A DNA stretch of 64,000 nt, taken from assembly GCF_014649775.1 (NCBI RefSeq), contig NZ_BMTR01000021.1:1-64000 (forward strand), written 5' to 3'. Source of the stretch: Streptomyces longisporoflavus. Lineage in GTDB: Bacteria; Actinomycetota; Actinomycetes; Streptomycetales; Streptomycetaceae. The notes beneath the pieces were generated by a model. That model saw only the letters and a list, made by a program, of their open reading frames with translations, searched no databases and was not told the origin of the DNA. Of this stretch, positions 14,831-22,785 are shown in pieces (the stretch's first letter is position 1; every line of letters begins with the position of its first letter). The position numbers and the translations under genes were made by a program.

Positions 14831-16246
14831 GTGCGCTCTCGCCTCCTCCCGCTGCTCATCGTCCTCATGGCGGGTGTGCTGCTCGCCCTCGGCTTCCCGC
14901 TCGCGGTGAGCGTGGCCGCGGCGCAGCAGCAGAAGGTGGTCGTCGACCGGATCGACGACACCGCGCGGTTCGCGGCGCTCGCGCAGTTCGTCACGAAACG
15001 TCCCACCGGGTCGCGCCTGCGGGACAAGGACGAACGGCGCGAAACCCTCCAGACCGAACTCGACTACTACCACGAGATATACGGGATCAAGGCGGGCGTC
15101 TTCTTCAGGGACCGTGCGCCCATGGCTCACGCCCCGGGGGGCTGGTTCCTGCCTCCCAGGGGCGCCGAGGTGCGTGAGGCCTTCGAGGAGGCCCTCAGGT
15201 CCCGCGGAAGCCACGATCCGGAGCAGGTGTGGCCCTGGCAGCGCGGCCGGCTCGTCGTCGCCTCTCCGGTGATCAGGGACGGCGACGTCATCGCGGTCGT
15301 CGTCACCGAATCACCTACGGGGCGCATGCGCTCGAAGACGCTGCAGGGCTGGCTGCTCATCATCGCCGGAGAGTCGGCGGCCATGCTCCTCGCCGTCGGT
15401 GCCGCGCTGCGCCTCACCGGCTGGGTGCTGCGTCCCGTACGGATCCTGGACGCGACGACGCACGACATCGCGACCGGACGCCTGAAGTCGAGGGTGGCGG
15501 CCACGGGCGGCCCGCCGGAACTCCGGCGGCTGGCCCGCTCGTTCAACGAGATGGCAGACAACGTCGAGGACGTCCTCGAACAGCAGCGGGCCTTCGTCGC
15601 CGACGCCTCGCACCAACTGCGCAACCCGCTCGCCGCCCTGCTGCTGCGCATCGAACTGCTCGCCCTCGAACTGCCCGAGGGGAACGAGGAGATCGCCTCC
15701 GTCCGCACCGAGGGCAAGCGCCTCGCGCAGGTCCTCGACGACCTCCTGGGCCTCGCGCTGGCCGAGCACACGGCGGCCGATCTGCAGCTCACCGACATCG
15801 GCGAGCTCGCGGCGGAACGTGTCGGCGCCTGGCGGCCGCTCGCCGAGGAGCGCGGGGTGCGGCTGACCGGCACCTGCCCGGCGACCACGGGCTGGGCCGA
15901 CCCGGTGGCACTGTCCAGCGCCCTGGACGCGGTGATCGACAACGCCCTCAAGTTCACGCCCGAGGGCGAGGAGGTGCGGGTGGCGGTCTCCTGGAGCGGT
16001 CCGCTGACGACCGTGGTGATCACGGACGGCGGCCCCGGCCTCACGGAGGACGAACTCGCCCGCGTCGGAGACCGCTTCTGGCGCAGCAACCGCCACCAGA
16101 ACGTGCAGGGCTCGGGGCTCGGCCTGTCCATCTCGCGGGCCCTGCTCACCGCGGGCGGCGGTTCCCTCACGTACGAGCAGCACGAGCCGCACGGACTGCG
16201 GGTGACCGTCGGCGTCCCGCGCGGCGAGCCCGGCGGCGCGGGCTGA
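14831..16246 (+). CDS. gluK: Sensor histidine kinase GluK
   Basis: This 471-residue membrane kinase has a helix at about residues 5-30, an extracytoplasmic sensor domain (about 31-170, containing YYHEIYGIKAGVFF and VASPVIRDGDVIAVVVTES), a second helix (172-197), a HAMP linker (WVLRPVRILDATTHDIATGRL), the phosphorylation site His261 in FVADASHQLRNPL, and a HATPase domain. The ATPase domain has the N-box VIDNALKFTPEG, G1 ITDGGPGL and G2 GSGLGLSISRALL. GTG 14831 lies 16 bases after gluR, with GAGG close by. It should sense glutamate outside the cell and phosphorylate GluR. It ends 12 bases before the stop of the convergent TAXI-type gene, and no clear terminator lies between them. Confidence 0.9.
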   Translation: MRSRLLPLLIVLMAGVLLALGFPLAVSVAAAQQQKVVVDRIDDTARFAALAQFVTKRPTGSRLRDKDERRETLQTELDYYHEIYGIKAGVFFRDRAPMAHAPGGWFLPPRGAEVREAFEEALRSRGSHDPEQVWPWQRGRLVVASPVIRDGDVIAVVVTESPTGRMRSKTLQGWLLIIAGESAAMLLAVGAALRLTGWVLRPVRILDATTHDIATGRLKSRVAATGGPPELRRLARSFNEMADNVEDVLEQQRAFVADASHQLRNPLAALLLRIELLALELPEGNEEIASVRTEGKRLAQVLDDLLGLALAEHTAADLQLTDIGELAAERVGAWRPLAEERGVRLTGTCPATTGWADPVALSSALDAVIDNALKFTPEGEEVRVAVSWSGPLTTVVITDGGPGLTEDELARVGDRFWRSNRHQNVQGSGLGLSISRALLTAGGGSLTYEQHEPHGLRVTVGVPRGEPGGAG

Positions 16247-16258
16247 CGCGGCCCGCCG

Positions 16259-17254
16259 CTACGGCTTGACCGACTGGTAGTAGCGGCGCGCACCCTCGTG
16301 CAGGGCGAGCGGATCGGTGTAGAGGGCCGTCCGCAGATCCACCAGCTGGGCGGCATGCACCTGATCGCCGATGTGGTCGCGGCTGTCGATCACCGTGCGG
16401 GTCAGCCCCTCCGTCAGCTTCGGGTCCGCCCGGTCCGTGGTGACCAGGAGATTCGCCACGGCCAGGGTCGGCACGGCGTCGTTCTCCTGCGCGGCGGGGT
16501 AGGCGTCGGCGGGCATCACCGCTGCCCGGTAGTAGCGCGACGCGCCGCCCTGCTTGTGCAGTGCGTCCACCAGGGTGCCGAGCTCGACGAGACGGACGTC
16601 GAACTCTTCGGAGAGCAGCCGCACCGTGGTGGTCGGCAGCCCGCCCGACCAGAAGAAGGCGTCGATGTCGCCCTTCTTGAGAAGATCGGGAGCGGTGTCG
16701 ATCCCGGCGTCCACCGACGTCAGGTCCTTCCCGGGATCGAGTCCGGCCGCCTTGAGCACCCGGCCCGCTATCAGCCGCACGCCGGAGCGCGGCTGGCCCA
16801 CGGCCACCCTCTTGCCCCGCAGGTCCCGCGCCTTCTCGATGTCCGAAGAACGCCGGACGACGAGCTGTACGTAGTCGTCGTACAGCCGCGCACAGCCCCG
16901 CAGCCGGTCCGCGCCCTGGCGTCCCTCCAGGCGGTACTTCGCGACGGCGTCGGCGGCCGCGATGGTGAAATCGGCCTTGCCCGTAGCCACCCGCTCGACG
17001 TTCTGCTGCGACCCCTGGCTGTTGAGCAGGTCCACGTCCACCTTGGGCATGTCGTGGGAGACCGCGGTCCGCAGGAGCTTTCCGTACCGCTCGTAGACCG
17101 CGTTCTTCACGCCCGTGCTGAACGTCATCCGGCCCGTCGGGGAATCGTCGCCCGCCGGGACCAGCCACCACATCAGCAGCCCGAAGACCACGAGGGCGGC
17201 CGCCGCACCCTGGAGTGCGCGGCGCCTGCTGATGTGGGGGAGTGCCTTGAGCAT
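16259..17254 (-). CDS. TAXI-family TRAP-type solute-binding protein
   Basis: This 331-residue exported protein of the TAXI family (PF16868-like) starts at ATG 17254, with GGCAGGA eight bases upstream. The N terminus has a basic region with twin arginines (HISRRRALQGAAAALVVFGLLMWW), consistent with a membrane anchor or Tat-type signal, although the motif is imperfect. The body shows TAXI features: FSTGVKNAVYERYGKLLRTA, SQGSQQNVERVATGKADFTIAAADA, LRGKRVAVGQPRSGVRLIAGRVLKAAGL and FFWSGGLPTTTVRLLSEEFDVRLVEL. TAXI proteins deliver substrates to fused TRAP membrane subunits, or feed signals to kinases. No TRAP membrane gene is in the window. Its place next to gluK hints at a sensing or glutamate-related role, which is inference. 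Confidence 0.87.
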   Translation of the reverse strand: MLKALPHISRRRALQGAAAALVVFGLLMWWLVPAGDDSPTGRMTFSTGVKNAVYERYGKLLRTAVSHDMPKVDVDLLNSQGSQQNVERVATGKADFTIAAADAVAKYRLEGRQGADRLRGCARLYDDYVQLVVRRSSDIEKARDLRGKRVAVGQPRSGVRLIAGRVLKAAGLDPGKDLTSVDAGIDTAPDLLKKGDIDAFFWSGGLPTTTVRLLSEEFDVRLVELGTLVDALHKQGGASRYYRAAVMPADAYPAAQENDAVPTLAVANLLVTTDRADPKLTEGLTRTVIDSRDHIGDQVHAAQLVDLRTALYTDPLALHEGARRYYQSVKP

Positions 17255-17340
17255 GCGCGCGATCCTGCCAGGCCACGCACAGTGATGGCCAGGGCCGAGC
17301 TCCCGGCAGGGAAACTTCACCGACCGCCTACCCTTGTCAC

Positions 17341-18861
17341 ATGAGCAGCGGCGACCGGGGACAGGCAGTGGGCGTTAAAGGAACGTACGAGGTACGCACT
17401 TACGGGTGCCAGATGAACGTCCACGATTCGGAGCGTCTCTCCGGTCTCCTCGAGGGCGCCGGGTACGAGCGAGCGCCCGAGGGCTCGGACGGCGATGCCG
17501 ACGTGGTCGTCTTCAACACCTGCGCCGTGCGGGAGAACGCCGACAACCGGCTGTACGGGAACCTCGGCCGCCTCGCGCCGATGAAGACCAAGCGGCCCGG
17601 CATGCAGATCGCCGTCGGCGGCTGCCTGGCCCAGAAGGACCGCGACACCATCGTGAAGAAGGCGCCCTGGGTGGACGTCGTCTTCGGGACGCACAACATC
17701 GGCAAGCTGCCGGTCCTCCTGGAGCGGGCCCGCGTCCAGGAAGAGGCGCAGGTCGAGATCGCCGAGTCGCTCGAGGCGTTCCCCTCGACGCTGCCCACGC
17801 GCCGCGAGAGCGCCTACGCGGCGTGGGTCTCCATCTCCGTGGGCTGCAACAACACCTGCACGTTCTGCATCGTGCCCGCCCTGCGCGGCAAGGAGAAGGA
17901 CCGCAGGACCGGCGACATCCTCGCCGAGATCGAGGCCCTCGTCGGTGAGGGCGTCTCCGAAATCACCCTCCTCGGCCAGAACGTGAACGCGTACGGCTCG
18001 GACATCGGTGACCGCGAGGCCTTCAGCAAGCTTCTGCGCGCCTGCGGGAAGATCGAGGGCCTGGAGCGCGTGCGCTTCACGTCCCCGCACCCGCGCGACT
18101 TCACGGACGACGTGATCGCCGCCATGGCCGAGACCCCGAACGTGATGCCGCAGCTGCACATGCCGCTCCAGTCCGGCTCGGACCCGATCCTGAAGGCGAT
18201 GCGCCGTTCGTACCGGCAGGACCGCTTCCTCGGCATCATCGAGAAGGTCCGCGCCGCCATGCCGGACGCGGCGATCTCCACCGACATCATCGTCGGCTTC
18301 CCCGGAGAGACCGAGGAGGACTTCGAGCAGACGATGCACGTGGTCCGCGAGGCCCGTTTCGCCAGCGCCTTCACCTTCCAGTACTCCAAGCGTCCCGGTA
18401 CGCCCGCGGCGACCATGGAGGGGCAGATCCCCAAGGAGGTCGTGCAGGAGCGCTACATGCGTCTTTCCGCCCTCCAGGAGGAGATCTCCTGGGACGAGAA
18501 CAAGAAGCAGGTCGGCAGGACCCTGGAGCTGATGGTCGCCGAGGGAGAGGGACGCAAGGACGGCGCTACCCACCGTCTCTCCGGACGCGCCCCCGACAGC
18601 CGCCTGGTCCACTTCACCAAGCCGGACACCGAGGTCCGCCCGGGCGACGTCGTCACGGTCGAGATCACCTACGCGGCGCCGCACCACCTGCTCGCCGAGG
18701 GGCCCGTCCTGAACGTGCGCCGCACGCGCGCGGGTGACGCCTGGGAGAAGCGCAACGCCGAGCCCGCGGCCAAGCCCGCAGGCGTGATGCTCGGCCTGCC
18801 CAAGGTGGGCGCTCCCGAGCCCCTTCCGGTGGCCGCCGGCAGCGGTTGCGGCTGCGACTGA
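17341..18861 (+). CDS. miaB: tRNA-2-methylthio-N6-dimethylallyladenosine synthase MiaB
   Basis: This 506-residue radical SAM methylthiotransferase adds the methylthio group to i6A37 of tRNAs reading UNN codons, after MiaA. The N-terminal domain has three cluster-binding cysteines: Cys23 (TYGCQMNVHDSER), Cys61 (FNTCAVRENADNRLYGNLG) and Cys95 (GGCLAQKD). The radical SAM motif is Cys169-Cys173-Cys176 (SVGCNNTCTFCIVP). MPLQSGSD and ISTDIIVGFPGET follow, then a TRAM domain (about 430-495) and a short Cys-rich end GSGCGCD whose role is unknown. The ATG at 17341 lacks a clear ribosome binding site and may be read from a very short leader. miaA is 2.3 kb downstream, with dioxygenase-like and small genes between. 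Confidence 0.94.
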   Translation: MSSGDRGQAVGVKGTYEVRTYGCQMNVHDSERLSGLLEGAGYERAPEGSDGDADVVVFNTCAVRENADNRLYGNLGRLAPMKTKRPGMQIAVGGCLAQKDRDTIVKKAPWVDVVFGTHNIGKLPVLLERARVQEEAQVEIAESLEAFPSTLPTRRESAYAAWVSISVGCNNTCTFCIVPALRGKEKDRRTGDILAEIEALVGEGVSEITLLGQNVNAYGSDIGDREAFSKLLRACGKIEGLERVRFTSPHPRDFTDDVIAAMAETPNVMPQLHMPLQSGSDPILKAMRRSYRQDRFLGIIEKVRAAMPDAAISTDIIVGFPGETEEDFEQTMHVVREARFASAFTFQYSKRPGTPAATMEGQIPKEVVQERYMRLSALQEEISWDENKKQVGRTLELMVAEGEGRKDGATHRLSGRAPDSRLVHFTKPDTEVRPGDVVTVEITYAAPHHLLAEGPVLNVRRTRAGDAWEKRNAEPAAKPAGVMLGLPKVGAPEPLPVAAGSGCGCD

Positions 18862-19109
18862 CCGGGGCGAGCGGCGGACGACGGAGAACCCTCCGGGGCC
18901 TCCTCTGCCGCTCTACCGCCCCAAGCAGCCGCGCTATCCCGTACGGATGCGGCGCTCCCGCTCGGTCGGCGGGTGGATGGTGATCGGCGACGGCTCGTCC
19001 GGCGGCTCCTTTCCGTGCCGCTTCGCGCTCCCGCTCCCGCTCTCCGAGCCGGAGCGGGACTCGGGCCCGATCTCCTGCCAGCGCGCGGGCGCGCGTTACG
19101 CTGCGGATC

Positions 19110-19850
19110 ATGCTTGTCGCCGCAGCCGTCTGCCCCTGCCCGCCCCTGCTCGTCCCCGAGGTCGCGGCAGGCGCTGCCCCCGAACTAGACGCCGCGCGCG
19201 CCGCGTGCACGGACGCCGTCGGGGTGCTCGCCGCCTCGCGGCCCGACCGGCTCGTCGTGATCGGGCCCGCCGAGCAGAATGGGCGCGGGCAGCATCCCCA
19301 AGGCGCCCGTGGCTCGTTCCGCGGCTTCGGTGTCCACCTCGACGTACGCCTCGGGCGCGGCGGCGAGGACACGGATGACGAGGACACGGATGGGGCCGTG
19401 GCGGAGCGCGAGCTTCCGTCCTCGCTCGCCGTCGCCGCCTGGCTGCTCGACCGTACGGAGTGGTCGGCGGCCCCGCTGGAAGGGCTCGGAGTGGGGGAAT
19501 CTCTGGCGCCCGAGCGGTGTACTGAAGTCGGAGGGGAAATCGCGGCGCGGAGCGACCGAGTGGCCTTGCTGGTGATGGGCGACGCCAGCGCGTGCCGCAC
19601 GCTGAAGGCGCCGGGATACCTCGACGAACGGGCGGCCCCGTTCGACGCGGAGGTAGCCCGCGCGCTGGGAGCTGCGGACATCGGGGCGCTCAAGGCGCTG
19701 GACGCGGAACTGGCGTACGAACTGAAGGCCGCGGGCCGAGCACCGTGGCAGATCCTGGCCGGCGCGGCCGAGGACGCGGGCCTGAAGGGCGAACTGCTCT
19801 ACGAGGACGCTCCGTACGGCGTCGGATACCTGGTCGCCACCTGGTCGTAG
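19110..19850 (+). CDS. Class III extradiol dioxygenase-like (LigB fold) protein
   Basis: This 246-residue protein starts MLVAAAVCPCPPLLVPEVA, a hallmark of the short actinobacterial proteins of the class III extradiol ring-cleavage (LigB) superfamily. LVVIGPAEQN follows, where the active-site region of true dioxygenases lies. The usual His pair of LigB enzymes is not obvious, and the N-terminal CPCPP replaces a His-containing segment, so catalytic activity is uncertain. The ending APWQILAGAAEDAGLKGELLYEDAPYGVGYLVATW is well conserved in actinomycetes between miaB and miaA, as I remember it. It probably acts in the cytoplasm, and no substrate can be named. The start at ATG 19110 has no clear ribosome binding site. 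Confidence 0.75.
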   Translation: MLVAAAVCPCPPLLVPEVAAGAAPELDAARAACTDAVGVLAASRPDRLVVIGPAEQNGRGQHPQGARGSFRGFGVHLDVRLGRGGEDTDDEDTDGAVAERELPSSLAVAAWLLDRTEWSAAPLEGLGVGESLAPERCTEVGGEIAARSDRVALLVMGDASACRTLKAPGYLDERAAPFDAEVARALGAADIGALKALDAELAYELKAAGRAPWQILAGAAEDAGLKGELLYEDAPYGVGYLVATWS

Positions 19851-20392
19851 CGGCCTGCCCGGGGGCGATAACGCGTGCCGGCGGGCGCATTTTGTCGGTG
19901 GGGCGGGCTGCTGGGCGGTGGGTGACGATCGTGCGTACTGCCGGATATACGACGACGGCCGCGCATGCCGCGGGCCGCTCGGTGGCGGGGGTGCGCCGCC
20001 GGGGCCACGGGGTGGCCGCTGCGCGCTGCCCGGGGCCGGGCGTCGGCTCTGCACGCCGCCCAGGGCCGGGGATCGGCTGTGCGCGCGCTGTTCGCGTTCA
20101 GGGGCGCATGCAGGCTGTCCAGGGCCGGGGAGCGACCGGTGGCGCCAAGCAAAGCCACGCAGCGGCCGTACGCGCTGCTCGCGTTCAAGGGCTGACCGTG
20201 GCCGCCTGCCCGTTCAAGGGCTGACCATGGGCGCCTGCCCGCAAGCGGCCGGCCGCGCGCCTGGCGGAGCGTGGCGGCGGCCGTGGAGCTGGTGGTGCTC
20301 CACGGCCGTCCGCCGGTGTTGTTCGGTGACCCGGTCGGCTGACTCAGCCGACGCTCTGGCGTCGGTGAGCGGCGAGTGATCCAGCCGGTGGT
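19851..20392. other. Noncoding region with direct repeats and hairpins
   Basis: This 542-base gap between convergent genes shows no credible gene. It contains a 29-bp unit (beginning CGTTCAAGGGCTGACC) present twice in tandem at 20182-20210 and 20211-20239 with two differences. Ahead of it lie looser repeats built on CAGGGCCGGGGAGCG-like words. Two hairpins follow: 12-bp arms at 20278-20289 and 20297-20308 (CGGCCGTGGAGC), and 9-bp arms at 20334-20342 and 20344-20352 (GTCGGCTGA). The hairpins suit termination of the minus-strand gene ending at 20393. Confidence 0.65.
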
Positions 20393-20662
20393 TCAGGGAG
20401 CCGGAGGGGGCGTCGGACGGGCGGTGCCGCCGCCCGGGTCCTTGCCCTCGTCGGGCGTCCCGGCGAGGCGGTCCACGGCGTCCTTCGCCTTGCCCGACCC
20501 GGTCTGGATCTTGTCGCTGTATTTGCCCTTGGTCTTGGCGTCGACCGCTTTCGCGGCCTTGTCGAGACCTCGGTCGATCTTGTCCCCGTGCTGCTGCGCG
20601 AGGCCCGCGACCTTGTCCTTCGCCGGGGCGAGCTTGTCTTTCAGACTCTGCAGAATGCCCAT
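20393..20662 (-). CDS. Small Rv0909/MT0933-type antitoxin-like protein
   Basis: The protein has 89 residues: MGILQSLKDKLAPAKDKVAGLAQQHGDKIDRGLDKAAKAVDAKTKGKYSDKI... continuing into a Pro/Gly-rich end. The pattern of Lys/Asp-rich amphipathic helix with GDKID.GLDKAAKAVD and GKYSDKI matches the MT0933-like antitoxin family (PF14013), which is small and very common in actinomycetes. Members are called antitoxins by homology to Mycobacterium tuberculosis Rv0909. Here no toxin gene is adjacent: the upstream neighbour is an acidic low-complexity protein and the downstream region is noncoding. A function other than antitoxin is therefore quite possible. Like its minus-strand neighbour it starts with a short MG.. 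segment. Confidence 0.75.
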   Translation of the reverse strand: MGILQSLKDKLAPAKDKVAGLAQQHGDKIDRGLDKAAKAVDAKTKGKYSDKIQTGSGKAKDAVDRLAGTPDEGKDPGGGTARPTPPPAP

Positions 20663-20687
20663 CGGTTGCCTTCCCTCGCCGGGAGGG

Positions 20688-21026
20688 TCACTTGCGGGCG
20701 CCCTCGTCGGCCTCGTCGTTGTCGGCGGCCTTGTCCGCGGACTGCTGCTTCGGGATGTCCACGTTCTCCGCGGCAGCCTCTTCCGAGTCCGCCGCCTTGT
20801 CCTCGGACTTGCCCGCGGCCCCGGCGTCGGTCCCGGCGTCAGCCTCCGCGCCGGCCTTGGTCGCGTCCTCGGTGCCTGCCTCGGCCTTGGCCTCCTTGCC
20901 GGTCCCGGGCTCGGGAGTCTCCCCGGCCGCCTCCGGCTCGGCCGTCAGGGTCGCGGCCGCCGCCTCGTTTGTTGACGCCTCTTCCGCGTCCTTGGACTTC
21001 CTACGGAACCGTGCAAAAACGCCCAT
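20688..21026 (-). CDS. Small acidic Ala/Glu/Asp-rich protein, unknown function
   Basis: The protein has 112 residues. ATG 21026 is chosen because GGAG lies five bases upstream; the longer frame above it is noncoding. It begins MGVFARFRRKSKDAEEAS, a basic amphipathic segment, then becomes a highly acidic low-complexity chain of Glu, Ala, Asp, Thr and Gly with no hydrophobic core. It is probably disordered. It ends 25 bases before the antitoxin-like gene, so the two are likely cotranscribed. I do not recognise a family and assign no function. The gene runs divergently from miaA, with 182 bases between their starts. Confidence 0.7.
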   Translation of the reverse strand: MGVFARFRRKSKDAEEASTNEAAAATLTAEPEAAGETPEPGTGKEAKAEAGTEDATKAGAEADAGTDAGAAGKSEDKAADSEEAAAENVDIPKQQSADKAADNDEADEGARK

Positions 21027-21208
21027 ATCTACTCCATACGGTACTCGTGTGGGCGAAATCCCGCGCCGCCCGGTGCGCCCTGTTGCGCCACCCGGGTCGC
21101 CGGTCCTCAAAACCGGCGGCCGGAACCTCGCAACAGGCAACGACCCCGAAGGTGTGACGTCACGTAGCTCGTTCGGGAAGTGGTCGCGGGGTTTGCGAGA
21201 CTGGGGCG

Positions 21209-22147
21209 GTGAGTAGAGCAGCTCCCGCACCGCGGGTCATCGCCGTTGTCGGGCCGACCGCGGCCGGAAAGTCCGATCTGGGAGTTTTCCTTGCCCAGCG
21301 TCTCGGCGGCGAAGTCGTCAACGCCGACTCCATGCAGCTCTACAGAGGGATGGACATCGGGACCGCCAAGCTGACGCTCGAAGAGCGCGACGGAGTGCCC
21401 CACCACCTCCTGGACATCTGGGACGTCACGGAGGCGGCAAGCGTCGCCGAGTACCAGAAGCTGGCGCGCGCCGAAATCGACCGCCTCCTTGCCGACGGGC
21501 GCTGGCCGATCCTGGTCGGCGGCTCCGGGCTCTACGTCAGGGGCGCCGTCGACCACCTGGAGTTCCCCGGCACCGACCCCGAGGTCCGGGCCCGCCTGGA
21601 GGGCGAGCTCGCCTTGCACGGCCCCGGCGCGCTGCACGCCCGCCTCGCCGCCGCCGACCCGGGGGCGGGCCAGGCCATCCTGCCCAGCAACGGACGCCGG
21701 ATCGTCCGCGCCCTCGAGGTCATCGAGATCACCGGCAAGCCCTTCACCGCCAACCTCCCGGGCCACGACTCCGTCTACGACACCGTCCAGATCGGCGTCG
21801 ACGTCGGCCGCCCCGAACTCGACGAACGCATCGCCACGCGCGTGGACCGCATGTGGGACGCGGGCCTCGTCGACGAGGTGCGTGCCCTGGAGGCGGTGGG
21901 GCTGCGCACGGGGCGTACGGCGTCGCGCGCGCTCGGGTACCAGCAGGTGCTCGCGGCGCTCGCGGGGGAGTGCACCGACGACGAAGCGCGCGCGGAGACC
22001 GTGCGCGCGACCAAGCGCTTCGCACGTCGCCAGGACTCGTGGTTCCGTCGCGATCCCCGCGTGCACTGGCTCAGCGGCGCCATGACCGACCGAAGGGAAC
22101 TCCCAGGACGGGCACTGGCGTTGGTCGAACGAGCGGTCACAGCCTGA
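21209..22147 (+). CDS. miaA: tRNA dimethylallyltransferase MiaA
   Basis: This 312-residue enzyme transfers a dimethylallyl group from DMAPP to A37 of tRNAs reading UNN codons, making the substrate for MiaB. It shows the P-loop GPTAAGKSDL (15-24), then GGEVVNADSMQLYRGMDIGTAK, the PHHLLDIWDV segment, VGGSGLYVRG, and the C-terminal KRFARRQDSWFRRDPRVHWL. The GTG at 21209 is supported by the conserved N-terminal Pro-Arg-Val-Ile-Ala-Val-Val beginning shortly after it; the ribosome binding site is weak (GGGGCG). In Streptomyces tRNA-Leu(UAA), the product of bldA, is among the MiaA/MiaB substrates, which ties this gene to reading of TTA codons such as those noted elsewhere in the window. Confidence 0.94.
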   Translation: MSRAAPAPRVIAVVGPTAAGKSDLGVFLAQRLGGEVVNADSMQLYRGMDIGTAKLTLEERDGVPHHLLDIWDVTEAASVAEYQKLARAEIDRLLADGRWPILVGGSGLYVRGAVDHLEFPGTDPEVRARLEGELALHGPGALHARLAAADPGAGQAILPSNGRRIVRALEVIEITGKPFTANLPGHDSVYDTVQIGVDVGRPELDERIATRVDRMWDAGLVDEVRALEAVGLRTGRTASRALGYQQVLAALAGECTDDEARAETVRATKRFARRQDSWFRRDPRVHWLSGAMTDRRELPGRALALVERAVTA

Positions 22148-22248
22148 TCACGTGATGGCATCGGGACGCTCCGGCGGTCATCCCGGCCCCCGGCGCCGTG
22201 CCATCATCGACCATCGATCGACCAGTGGAGTCCGAAGTAGGAGGGCGG

Positions 22249-22710
22249 ATGGCGATGGAGGCCGGCCCTCGTGACACCGCGCATGACGGCGGCGAGCTGA
22301 CTCCGGACGGCCCCGACGGGGCGCCGGACGGCGTGACCGACGACGGTCCCGGCGCGGACCAGATGGCCGTTGCCGAGGTCGAGGTCGAACTGCGCCCGCA
22401 GCGCCGTCTGCGCATCTGGCAGCTCGCACCGATCGTCGTCCTCGCCGCGGCGGGGTCACTGATGTTCGCCTTCCCGCTGGCCTTCGAATTCGGGGACGGC
22501 GGCGCCGTCGTCGCCATGCTCGGACTCCTGATCAGCTGCTGCGCCGCGGGCTGGGGCATGATGGCCGCCCGCCGCGTGGGGCACACCTGGCCGGGGCTGC
22601 CCGAGCGCGGCTCCGGGCGCCGCCCGGACTGGCGGATCGTCTCCGCGTACGCGCTGGCTTTCCTGGCCGTCGCCGTTCTCGCCGTGTGGCGCGTCGCACG
22701 CCTTCGCTGA
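22249..22710 (+). CDS. Small integral membrane protein, unknown function
   Basis: The protein has 153 residues from ATG 22249, which follows GTAGGAGG; a GTG at 22198 would add 17 residues without a ribosome binding site. The first 75 residues are acidic and hydrophilic. Three hydrophobic segments follow: IWQLAPIVVLAAAGSLMFAFPLAFEF, GAVVAMLGLLISCCAAGWGMMAA and IVSAYALAFLAVAVLAVW. The N terminus is probably cytoplasmic. It sits between miaA and dapF on the same strand, an arrangement typical of Streptomyces, but the family has no assigned role that I know. The upstream gap to miaA is 101 bases, so it may have its own promoter. Confidence 0.75.
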   Translation: MAMEAGPRDTAHDGGELTPDGPDGAPDGVTDDGPGADQMAVAEVEVELRPQRRLRIWQLAPIVVLAAAGSLMFAFPLAFEFGDGGAVVAMLGLLISCCAAGWGMMAARRVGHTWPGLPERGSGRRPDWRIVSAYALAFLAVAVLAVWRVARLR

Positions 22711-22785
22711 CCGCGTCGTACGAGGTCAGGGCGGTGAGAGGCACCGTACGGACCGAGTGTCCTAGCCACCCCGTACGATCGAGGA

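Noticed and set aside
17317..18687. Long minus-strand frame opposite miaB
   Set aside because: It is a GC-bias shadow. The plus strand carries all MiaB motifs.
18934..19095. Open minus-strand frame of 53 codons after miaB with protein-like sequence (ending PITIHPPTERERRIRTG)
   Set aside because: It lies between two stop codons and contains no ATG, GTG or TTG start, so I cannot support it as a gene. A non-standard start or a sequencing error would be needed.
20182..20239. Direct repeats considered as a CRISPR array
   Set aside because: Only two copies sit directly head to tail with no spacers and no cas genes are nearby.
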